A stretch of DNA of 64,000 nt from Hyparrhenia diplandra. Taxonomy: Eukaryota > Streptophyta > Magnoliopsida > Poales > Poaceae. The stretch spans positions 1 through 64,000 of the forward strand of contig JADLZK010007789.1 in NCBI GenBank assembly GCA_015847255.1, written 5' to 3'. The position numbers and the translations under genes are program-made. Below, piece by piece: positions 25,885 to 36,126 of the stretch (position 1 is the stretch's first letter; the number at the start of each line of letters is the position of its first letter). The notes below the pieces were generated by a model, which searched no databases, had not been told where the DNA came from, and worked only from the letters and a program-made list of their open reading frames with translations.

Positions 25885-25985
25885 CTCCGCAGTGCTCACG
25901 AAGCACCCTAAGACGTAGTTCTCGTCCATCCAGTACTGCAGGTCCCCGATCCAGATCGTCCTGACGTAGTCGAGGAGGCCGCCGA
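25885..25985 (-). pseudogene. RBP45/47-like first RRM fragment
   Basis: The minus strand encodes YVRTIWIGDLQYWMDENYVL, GCFVSTAE and then a GT donor. VRTLWIGDLQYWMDE is the start of the first RNA-recognition motif of plant RBP45/RBP47 poly(A)/U-binding proteins, and the donor falls where exon 1 of those genes usually ends. No second exon, RRM2 or RRM3 is found. A single-exon slice between CTU2 and TPR fragments is best explained by gene-fragment capture. Confidence 0.65.
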
Positions 25986-26146
25986 GCGCTCCGTCCGTAA
26001 CCAAACGATGCAAGATTAAACTGACCTGTACATGACCTGTAGGCTTCAAACTGAATCAATCTGGAAAAACACATTTACACACCATACTGAATCAAAACTG
26101 AAAGATTTTTTTTCTCTGGATTGCAGAGATTATATCTAACAGATCA

Positions 26147-26858
26147 AAAGGCTGGCAGGGCCTGGGAGTTGCTCGTCTCCCAACTTTGGATCACCCTGGA
26201 CTGCATCTCGTGTATGAAATGCAGAGCCACCCTATGTTTGTGCAGCAACACTTCAATTCAGTGGATCACAACAAAATCATTCAAGTGAAGCAACAAAAAT
26301 ACAGCTAACTGGTTATCCTGCAACCCATGATTTTGTAAATTGTAATATAGCTCGAACCCAACAATATATATGTTGTCATTCAAGTGAAGCAACTTAAAAA
26401 CATACTAACTGATCATCAGCCCATGATTTTGTAAATTGTAATATAGCTCGAACCCAATGAATGCTATATGTGTTGGCCGTGTGCATTGATCTTTTTTTTC
26501 TTGCTGTTGTGTATTAATATTTCGTCACTGTGCACAGTTTTCCCCAAATTACCCGGTAGAGAGAAGGCCTAGATAACGAAGGGGAAAAATAGGGAGAAGT
26601 GGGGACCTGGAGGCGGGGACCGCCGGAGAAGGCGAGGAAGACGCCGTCTGTGGGGCGCACCATGGCGTTGCTCGTGACGGCGAGCTTGAACTTCGAATAG
26701 GTGTGCCGGAAGCAATCGGAACACATGCCGACGCCCGGCCACCGCGGCGGCCACGCCCGCCGCCATCGCACTTGCTGCAGCCAAGGCGGCGGAGATCGCA
26801 CTTGCCGCACTTTCCCGGCCCGTCCCCACCTGCTGAGGAGGAGCACTGCGGCAACCAT
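26147..26858 (-). pseudogene. CTU2: CTU2 (NCS2) 5' fragment, exons 1-2
   Basis: CTU2 partners CTU1 in 2-thiolation of the wobble uridine in cytosolic tRNAs. Exon 1 (26607-26858) contains a Cys-rich stretch (CGKCDLRRLGCSKCDGGG), then MCSDCFRHTYSKFKLAVTSN, AMVRPTDGVFLAFSGGP. The LAVTSNAM and FSGG motifs mark the start of the N-type ATP pyrophosphatase-like fold. Exon 2 (26147-26231) gives VALHFIHEMQSRVIQSWETS, NSQALPAF. The join is in phase (AG|G GTG GCT). Exon 1 has at least two frame changes (near 26845 and in the GC-rich part near 26720-26760) and an extra C just before its donor. After exon 2 the similarity stops without a donor and no later exon is visible, so only about one sixth of the protein is present. 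Confidence 0.7.
26278..26466. repeat. 99-bp tandem duplication in the CTU2 intron
   Basis: Two units start at 26278 and 26377 with CATTCAAGTGAAGCAAC. Both contain a long shared stretch around CCCATGATTTTGTAAATTG and TAATATAGCTCGAACCCAA. The units differ by small indels and substitutions. Confidence 0.85.
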
Positions 26859-27970
26859 GGAGGAAACAAACAAATTTTATCTCTCTCTTTCATTTATCAA
26901 ATGGTCACCTCTGTAACTGAATAATGCATTGTTAGAGAATGGAGAAGGATCGATCTAGTAATTGATTAATAAATCCGCCATTCATGGAGACACAAATGCT
27001 ATTGAGAAGAGGAAGAGAGCAGGGCGAAGGGGCTGTTCAGCGGACGGGACGGAAGGCGAATCGGCGGCCTCACCGGATAGAATCCGCCCGGCGATGCGAG
27101 GGGACACGCGACGGGGCGGTCCACGGCGCCAAGGGAAGGATGACGGCGCCTCAACGCCTGCACTGCGGGCCGGCGCGGCGAATACGCTTATGCCGGGGAA
27201 GGCGAGGGGCGGGAAAAGAAGAGCCGGATGAAGCGGATCAGTTTTTCTCTCCTTTGTGCAGCTAACGGTGGCGGATTTGGAGTTAACGTGAGGGAGGAAG
27301 ACAAATAGGCGCCGCGGGTTAGAGTTGCATGTCGAGAGTGTAGGCGAGTTGGATGCCACCGTGGATGGCTACGTGGGACGTCTTGCCGCATGTCAAGAGA
27401 ACTCCTAAGTGGGGTTTCCTTATAGAAGATTTAGATTATCTAGCGGTCATTTTTCCTGCCGAGCGACCTATAGTAGCCATCTAGTAGCACAAGAAAATTT
27501 CATAATAGCATGGCCACTACATGCACATGTAGAGACGAGCGAGGCGGGACCGGCCGGAGGGTGGACCGCGTCGGCGAAAAACACCGGCCGTTCGATCCTG
27601 GCGTCGACGGATGTGGGCGCCCCGGGCGGCGAATATATACCGGCCCAACCGAACCCTAGCACCTCGTGTTGTCTCCTCCCTCTCCCTCTCTCACCTGGCG
27701 TGGGGTGGCCCAGTGAAAGCAGCCGAAGTGCAGTGATCGGCGCCAGAAGCCGCCGGAGATGGAGGCTCGGTTTCCCGCAGAACAGCGGGCGTGTGTGAGG
27801 GCGCCCACGGCATGGCTCAGGCAGGCCGGCAACCCGGGTGGTGAGTGAGGCCCGGTGGCGCGGTGGGCGGGGTGGGGGCCTTGGAGGACGCCAAGCCCTC
27901 AGTTAAAATTACCATGCCAAATCCGGTTGCGGCGGCATCCGGTGGCCCGAAGCTTTGCGTGAGTTCGGGT

Positions 27971-27971
<1 letters not shown>

Positions 27972-28033
<62 letters not shown>
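27972..28033. repeat. (CT)n microsatellite
   Basis: An uninterrupted run of 31 CT units. It creates long Leu-Ser or Arg-Glu open frames on both strands that are not genes. Surrounding DNA (26.95-28.4 kb) is GC-rich with no recognisable gene. Confidence 0.97.
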
Positions 28034-28035
<2 letters not shown>

Positions 28036-28622
28036 CTCCGCTCTCCCTTCCCTCGCCTAGGGGAGGAGGGCGCACACCGCGTCGATCTAGGCTTTGCTGC
28101 TTTCGGTCTTCCTTGGCGGCGGAGACCCAAACCGGCGGATCCGGTGCCTCTATTGCGGATCCGTCCGTCCCCTGTCGAATCGGTGCGGATGACCGGAGCC
28201 GCGAAGCCATTGGAGGTCGTCCTCATCTTCTCGATCAACCATGGGTTCGAGCCCTCGGGTCGGTCTTCACGATGAAATTCATCCCTCCATGTTAATCCTC
28301 TATTCAATCTTGAACCTTTACGCTCTCGGATCTTAGAGATGGAGGATGCCGGGTGGTCCCCCAGGAATTAATAGCGTGGCGCCCGACCTACATAAGCCCC
28401 TTCATCGCATCATCACCTCCCCGGGCAGGCGGGTTGCGGTTGTGTTGCCACCTCCTTTCCTTCAAATCGAGAGATTTGTTTAGGATCTTCATATCCCATA
28501 GGCTGAATCAATTCGTCTCGTAAACATGTTCTTAAGGTTTTATGAGGATAATTAAAAATAACGATGCTTCACTTTTCCCCGCAAATTAGGTGTGTGGTGA
28601 TATCTCGATGCTACTTTGCTAG

Positions 28623-28737
28623 GTTTCAATGTCGAGAAAGTTCAATACAAGAATGTGATGTTTTTGTGTGGGATGTTGGTGGCCAAGAAAAGTTGAGGCC
28701 CTTGTGGAGGCACTACTTCAACAATACTGATGGCTTG
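28623..28737 (+). pseudogene. ARF-family GTPase orphan exon
   Basis: A 115-bp exon-like block bounded by an AG acceptor and a GT donor encodes FNVEKVQYKNVMF and, after a frame change, VWDVGGQEKLRPLWRHYFNN and TDGL. This covers the switch 1/interswitch region and the G3 motif (WDVGGQ) of ADP-ribosylation factors, small GTPases of Golgi vesicle formation. The T-run at about 28661 is one base short for a continuous frame. No P-loop exon upstream or G4/G5 exon downstream was found within several kilobases. It is an orphan fragment, either captured or left from a lost gene. Confidence 0.7.
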
Positions 28738-31700
28738 GTATGTTTTATTGCTTTTTAAAGACCTTTATTATAAAATGGTATTGATGTACTCTACTTTGTA
28801 GTTGTTACGCTTAATGGGTTGGGTTACTTATGCTTGACTCGAGTTTATGGGGATACTCACGAAAGTATCTTGCAATGTAAATCTCATCCTGGGTTAGTTT
28901 TTTATCTTGAGGCGATTACCGTTTCCCTTGATTGAAACATTATTGTACACCCATTCTTTGCTTTTCTTCCTCGAGATACCATTTTAAAATTTTAGAGTTT
29001 TGTTGGGTTTATGATTATGACCAGTTATACATGGTGACTCTTTATGCATGTTCGGTGTTGCGGTTTCGTAGTTGATTCATTGGATCGAGAGAACTGGAAA
29101 AGCCAAAGCTGAATTTCAGTGTCGTAAATTGTCACTAATAAGCTGAATTCAATTTCTTCAACCATGTTAATATTGAGCAATTTTGCAGAGGCAATAATCA
29201 ATGATCCTTTGATGCTTAACAAGTGTCATATTGGTATTTGCCAATAAGCAAGATATGGTGAGACATCTACACTTGATTCCTTCTAACACGAATATTCCGA
29301 AAATGAATAGTTACTCAATTGTGCAAACACTTTGCTTTGATATATTATATCCGCCGCTTGTGAAGATTTTCCTTTAGTTGTCTTTAGATATGATTGTAAA
29401 TTTTAGAACATTTATTTTCATGCTGAAAAACCTTTTTGAACATCAATTCACATACCAAGAGGCACCTTTATTTCAGTTTTACTTTGAGAACAAATGCTCC
29501 AATGTGCGGGTTCTTCACACCGGCGATGTGAAAATCTGAATGAAAGGTGTGCGCCTCTCTCAATTAATTTGCATTTGATTGGTACTTCCTTTACTTAATT
29601 ATAGGCTCATCATTGTAGTTGTTTTTAATTTGGATAAATCCATCTAATTGTAATGAAAAGTTAACGAATTAGGATAAAAAAAACATTTACCTTGTGCAGC
29701 AATGTTTCCATGAACTTCGGCCGGGAGCAATACCATTTTTCGGTTCGGGTGCTTTTTTTGTGCTCCTCTTGATTATGTCACCCCGCTAATTTTTGTTTTG
29801 ATAACACTCATTTGGGAAGGTATGAGATCTATGTTCGTGCTTCCTGTTCACGGCATTTGCTTTGGATGAAAATTGAAACATCATGGAATCCATCTTCTTT
29901 ACCATAGCGGATAATCCTCTCTCGGGATGGAGCTGTCACTTGCTCCCTTTTTGCTTCGTCTAGGAAGCCATAGTCTTTGTACTACATTTATTGGACCCAA
30001 TAAGAGTGAGGCGATCATTTGTATTATAGAGATGCTAGATCTCACTGCCGAGGATTTGGACCCAATAAGAGTGAGCGGGCAATGTTTGAGCTTAGCTGAA
30101 GAATGATTACGTGCTCCAAATTTTTTTCGAAAAGGTCTTACAGGTTCGAATAAGCGGATCGCCAATATTGGTGCCATACATACAAACTCCAAAGCCGTTG
30201 GATTTTCCCGAAAACCACAGAATTTTTTAGTTAAAACCTTCACTTTGTGATTTGGAAGGAATCGTTAACTTTTCAAATAAATAGGGTTGTCTTGGTTAGA
30301 AGAACTTGCATACATTTCCTTTGACTTTGGTCTATATGTCAGTGACTCACCATTACTCTTTTTCTGTCAATTTATTTGCCATACAAGCTGATCGGGTAAT
30401 GTGCATATTTTAAAATTTCCTGCAGATTTGGATCTTTTACGGATGATGATGGTGCTCATAAGGTAACAAAGAACACAAACCAGCTTTGCCATTAGATTTA
30501 TACCTCTCATGATAATTGACACCATCCTTCTTGGCGATATTGAAAATAGTTATTGGTTCATTCTCGAAACTCACTACCAAAAGAAGCATGCTGGCTACCA
30601 AATCAATCGTTGTCAAACCTAAAATCACATGATGGATCACATATATGCTTTATAATTTGTATAGATGCGAGTTCAAAACTCAAATTTACTCATTCAATGT
30701 CCGAAGTTGAAATGGGATACAGTGCATGTGTGATGAAAAAATGTAGGACATCCAGCTTCCTATGACTTTCCTAATTATTTTTTTTTGCAGATTCAATCTG
30801 CTAATGTAGGACATGCAGCTCTTAAATCGTTTTCAATTTTCAATTGCTCGTTCGAGTGTTTTTCTACTGTTCTTTCAAGGAAGCACATCAAAGCAGCGAT
30901 CTATTTGATCGCGCTTCATACACATGCTTTCAGTTCTCGGGTACTGCCAGACTCCCTTTTTTTTTTTTTTTTTTTGAGAAGGGCCCCCTCACTTCCTCAT
31001 ATGTATATACTGTATGTAATCTTTGTCTTTTAGAAAAAATCAGATCATCTACCATTCCTGAATATGCCCTATCTTTGTGAACTGTGCTACCGCTTCTCGA
31101 ATTTTTTCCCTGATGTCTTTTCTGATTTTTTTTTTGTGAAACCGCTGTTACGTGATGGACCTCGTCCATGCTAATGTAGCTTCTACTATTTTATTTAAGT
31201 TATTTATATTCTGTGAACCTTGCTACTAGATGACATGCATTCAAGTGGAAATCTAAATGTTCATATATACCTGAATGGGCGTATACCTGAATGGGCTAAA
31301 AATTCAAGCAGCACCAGGTTGCCTGACTACTTATTTACAAATTCATTAAGCGGAAAATAATTGATGTCAAAATTTAGTTCAGCGATGCACACTTTGCAAT
31401 CTGATATAACTAGAAGGATTCCCGCGACGTTCTTTAGCGGGTATGAATAGAATTTATTGAGGTTTAGATTTTTAGTCATAATTACATGTTGAACTTTGTT
31501 GCCTTGAAATTTTAGAGATAAATTGAAACAATGGATAAAAAGTACCAAGGCCCATATATATAGCTGCGCATGGCCCACAAGCCAAACACAACCAGCTTGT
31601 GAAATTCGTAAAGAAAAAGAAAAAGCGTAATGTTGCTTATTGGGGTGGGCGCAAAACCATTCGGTCCCATATAAGTATAATATATATATACAGGCTGCTC

Positions 31701-31869
31701 TGTTGCTCTGTACAATATAGGCTGCGCACACATCTTCCTATCTGGCAAAAACATTCGAAGCAAAACTAAATTACTCCAACAACACATGGAAAATAAGAAG
31801 GGGAAAGCAGAGCAGCAGCTAGCAGCTTCGTGGACCCGTGGTTTGTGATAACGAAACATTTGGTTCGTG
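28738..31869. other. AT-rich region with no supported gene
   Basis: No conserved protein or RNA gene is visible. A minus-strand frame at 29899-30243 is fairly long and has a nearby direct repeat of TTGGACCCAATAAGAGTGAG (about 29992 and 30057), but I cannot assign it. T-runs lie at 30957-30976 and 31128-31137. Confidence 0.4.
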
Positions 31870-31942
31870 CTACGGCTTCACGATGACAAAGGGGCATCTC
31901 GCATTCCTGAGGCAGTAATCACTGACACTTCCGAGGAGGGCC
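31870..31942 (-). pseudogene. Universal stress protein last exon, orphan
   Basis: Immediately after a TTTTGCAG acceptor, the minus strand encodes ALLGSVSDYCLRNARCPFVI, VKP and a stop. LGSVS-YC--NA-CPV-IVK is the conserved C-terminal strand of UspA-domain proteins, including part of the ATP-binding G-x9-G(S) region. No upstream UspA exons are seen in the next 4 kb on this strand. It may be a captured 3' fragment or the remnant of a disrupted gene. Confidence 0.6.
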
Positions 31943-34900
31943 CTGCAAAACGCAAAGCAAACGGTTAATTATCAGGTGACCACAGCATACACAAGCATTT
32001 CCTATTACTCCCAAAAAAAGTAACCACAGCTTTTTAACCTCGCTCTCAAGCAATCGCAACCGACTGACAGGAATATTTTGATCTACATAGTCTAAAAATA
32101 ATCCTTTTACTATGTTCATAGTTGAGTCAATGATCATGACCAATATTGGTTCTATTTTTGCCATCTCATTTTACCTGTTTCATGATAATTAAGCCAATGG
32201 TGAATTGGTCATTTCTGTTTTTTCATCCCTTTGGACCTATTCTATGTTGTGTGCTTTTGAGGCACCAGTGAAGTAGTATTTATTACCGTTTTTTGATACG
32301 AACATACATCTTAAGCATAGTATGACTTCGGTTGTGTGGCTCGACAAATTGTTGACGCCATGTGTTATCTAATTAGCAAGGGTTGCATCATTGTCAATCA
32401 TTCATTTTTCTTTGAATTGGTGCGGTCATTGGATCTCTTGCCTTTGCACTCCTGGCTGCTTTCGAGTCTTGACCGCCGGAGACCCACTCGAGCTAATTGA
32501 TAACACTCGAACTAATTGCCGACCAAGTCACATGCCCCATCGGTTCTGCAGAGCGGACTTGGACGGGAACTGTTGAAAAGCCTTGCATATTTACGCTCTT
32601 CTTTTGTTGCCATTTTGTAGCGGACTGTGTTTCTTTCTTTTGTTTCTATGCCACGAGAGAAATGGTTGCGAGGCCAAGCAATTGTGTAGTTGCGCCCATG
32701 CAATTGCTATCTTTTCGTGTTCTATGAAATTACATTCTTTAGACTACAACTAAGAGTATTGTATGTCCCATGAAAGATGTCTTATTTGTGTGTTTCAAAC
32801 ATAAAACACCGTTGTGTACATGTATTTTTTGTAACACACATTATGCGTTGTTATGTTAGACAATTAAGGCGTTAAGACCTGCGGGCGGCCAGATCTCGCG
32901 CAGCGAACGCGCGCTATGGACCAGTGGACCATAAAGCAAACGAAGGCTCACATTCAGCTACCATTCAGAAAGAGAGAAAAAATATATACTGCAACACAGG
33001 CTGACATTCTGATAAAATTGGACACATTCACATAACAGGTAGCAAACAGAGGTTCACGTTCAGATAAAATTGCACTAATAGATAACATGCAGATAGCTTC
33101 GTATTAGAATTCATTGCCCAGGTCCTCATAGCCCAGGTTCGCCAAAAACAGCCTACACAAAAATAGTGCATTCAATCAGAAGCCGCGGACGCCGAGCGCC
33201 GAGCTCGGAGCTGGAAGGAAGCCCGCCTGTCCTGCTTTTTCAATCGGAGCTTGGGAAGTAGACAGTCCCAGGCAGAGCGAAGCAGATGAATTGGTAGATC
33301 AGACAAGCAGCAATTGATTATTGATTTGGATGAGTCTGGATTCAAGATGAGTGTGGAACAGGTTGGGATCGAGGTGGTAGGCAAGAACAGCTACAGGGGA
33401 GCCGGGAATCTGCCCAAGAAGTCTGCCCATCGATGGAGGGAGGATTGCCGAGCGCGCGCACTGGATCCACGGAGAAGGAATCACGGTCTCGGGCAACGGG
33501 ACATCCCCGTCGCCTCACGAGACGACGCGAGCCCCGTCTCCTCGTAGCGGCAGGGTGTTTTTGCGTGAAATTAGCATCGTAGAGACGGGTTCAAAGGACG
33601 CGTTGTACGTGCCCTAAGAGTTCGCTCCCGCCCACAAAGATAGGTCCACGTGCTCCGGGAACGCAACTGTATTGTCCCGGCTGGTCCACGTCCTACTCTC
33701 TCTATCTTGCTTGCACTGGTGGTGGAGCAAGCTTCTCCAGTCAGTCCACCATTTATGAGGTCCACGGCCGCAGTACGTTTCTGTCAGTGTACGTGCCAAT
33801 CCTGCCGGTCGGTGCATCAAAATTCCACAGGACACCGTCAATCTGCTCACCGTACGGTACAGTATACCAACACGAAGAAACTACTGTTTCCCAGCGTGTG
33901 TTTCGTACAACAGTAAACAACACGACGTATATGATGCCTGGCCCAAATCACCAAACATTCCCCTCACTCTCTAGAACAGTAGTATCAGTGTACCACGTGA
34001 ACACTAGCATATCCTTATCACTCGTATGGGCGCAATCAATGCCTTTTGTGGCACGCGGCCAAGGCCCAGCCCAACCCAACCCAACGGCTCGCCCCAATGA
34101 TGATACAGAGACAGTTGAATCATATGGATGCAATGCTGGGAGGTTTAGCACTAATCATCATCAAACCGTCCCGTCCCTATATGAATCAGCTACCTCTACC
34201 TATCGCCATCTGGCCACTCGAGTTATTCCATGAAAAACAATTCATTGATTCTCGCCATCTGCCTCTATCATTCATGCTAAGCGTTTTTCTTTTTATAATC
34301 ACCACCAGCTTATATACTATGATGAAAAAAAAAAAGAATTGATTGATTCTCTGTCCCGTAGAGTCAGTCGTACCAACCAAATCCAGGCTTTGTGCACGCT
34401 AAGCTCGTCATTTGGGAACAAAAGTCAGCTCCGATCCTCCTCCGTAGCCGTACACGACAGGATGTTAGTTGCGGATAAGCTTCAGACCGTGTCACCAGCG
34501 CCATATTGACATTTTTCTAGTTTTGTTACGTTTCCTCTTTGAATTCATCTACCTGTACGTACGTAATAAGCTGATCTTATGTAGGGTTTTTTTTTTTTTT
34601 CAGAATTAGCAAATACTGTACGTATTAATGATCCAGAATGGACACTCCATCGGTATGTCTGTCCAACTCCAACGTGGTAGCTGGAAGAGGCCGGTGGTTG
34701 CATGAACACATGATAGAGATAGGCTTTCCTTTCATGATTTAGAGGGATTAATGAGGTTCCTTGCACTCCACAGACGATTGCTAGCGGCATATGACCATCA
34801 ATGGCGTCATGCCTTGATGACGGGGCATGAGAGCAAACAGAAAAAAAAAAGGGCTTGCTTCATGAAAGTCGAAACGTAACATCTAAGTCCTCCTCATGAA

Positions 34901-36126
34901 TCAGGACTAGTAGGACGATAGAGAGGCCACTGAAAGACTAACTGTTTCTGTGCGGCAATAATTTTGTCTCTCATGTAGCCTTTCTTGAAACCCCCATCAT
35001 TTCACCGGTTCAAAAAGGATGAAGAAAATGGGAGCAATTTGCGAGCGGTCGTTAACTAGGATTTGAATTGAAAAATGTACGTGTATCATTTGAATATACT
35101 AATAAATCAGGTCGACGGTCTCAATGGGTTTCGAAGGTGCCTTGTAACCCTGCACCTATTGGGACCAGTACTCCATTCCTGGGAAGATTACCAAAAACTA
35201 CTCAGCATGTACCGGTGGCGAGAGAATCCAGAACCGCCTTTTCTGGTTTCCGAAACCTCGCACGTGAACCTACTCTACACTCTACACGGAAGGATGAGGG
35301 GTCCACCGGCTACTGGTTTTTCTTGTTGCTAATAATTTTTCCAATTAAAAATCCGTTGGCGTACTCTCCAAATGCAGAGAGAGCCAACAAAAACAGCTTG
35401 CACAGTGTTGTCATTACTCAGCTTTACCTAGATACACCTGCCATGAAATGAAATCCATCCCTTATTAGCAAAACACCGGCCAGCAGCCGTGTCCGTGCGT
35501 TGCAAGCGAGCGTAGCGTTCACCACCGGTCCTCCCGTTCCCATCTGTGGGACTTGCCCATTCCACTGATGAGAATGAGAAAGAACCAGCCTTTGTAGCTC
35601 ACTCACCGTGTAACAAAAAAAGGTCAACATCTTTGTATTCTTTCTTGCCATCCAGCCAGAGCCAGTGAAGAGTGATGCGCTGCTGCTGCTGATCATAAAC
35701 AAGGGGAGAGTGCGTGAGCTGTGTGATTAGAAAAAGGGCGCGCCTCTGCCAATCTCTAAACAGGAGGGGAGAGGAGAGTGACCTTGCCTGACGCCGCTGG
35801 ACGCCGCCGACTGGGTCTTCGAGCTGCCAGCGCGGTCTCCCACCACCATCCCTCTCGCCCCAGCCTCACCGTTTTCCATAACCTTCTACCTCGGGTGTTG
35901 CGTGCGGCGCTGTGCTTGGGGCGACGTGCGTGGGCGCCATGCCTGGGTGACTGACTGGGTGCGCGCGGTTGTGGGGAGCTGAGAGGAAGACGAGGAGGAG
36001 GAGGCCGGCCGGGGAGGGGAGAATGCTCTCTGGGTGCTAGCGTCGCCGGCCGCCGCTAGTGGTGTGTATTCAGGGGAGGAGGAGGGTGAGCAGAGGAAGC
36101 TCAGCTTCTTCAACTTCTTGGGTTGG
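31943..36126. other. Gene-poor region upstream of the U-box gene
   Basis: No supported gene. Near 33120-33165 the minus strand has an exon-like end (LFLANLGYEDLGNEF then stop, after a GTGTAG acceptor) that I cannot assign. The last 400 bp (about 35730-36126) is GC-rich and polypyrimidine-rich and probably contains the promoter and 5' UTR of the U-box gene. Confidence 0.4.

Noticed and set aside
27899..28307. Leu-Ser and Arg-Glu repeat proteins
   Set aside because: They are translations of the (CT)31 microsatellite in different frames.
29899..30243. A 114-codon minus-strand frame that looked like an organellar or retroelement piece
   Set aside because: I could not assign it to any family; the direct repeat inside suggests a repeat, but the evidence is too thin to call.
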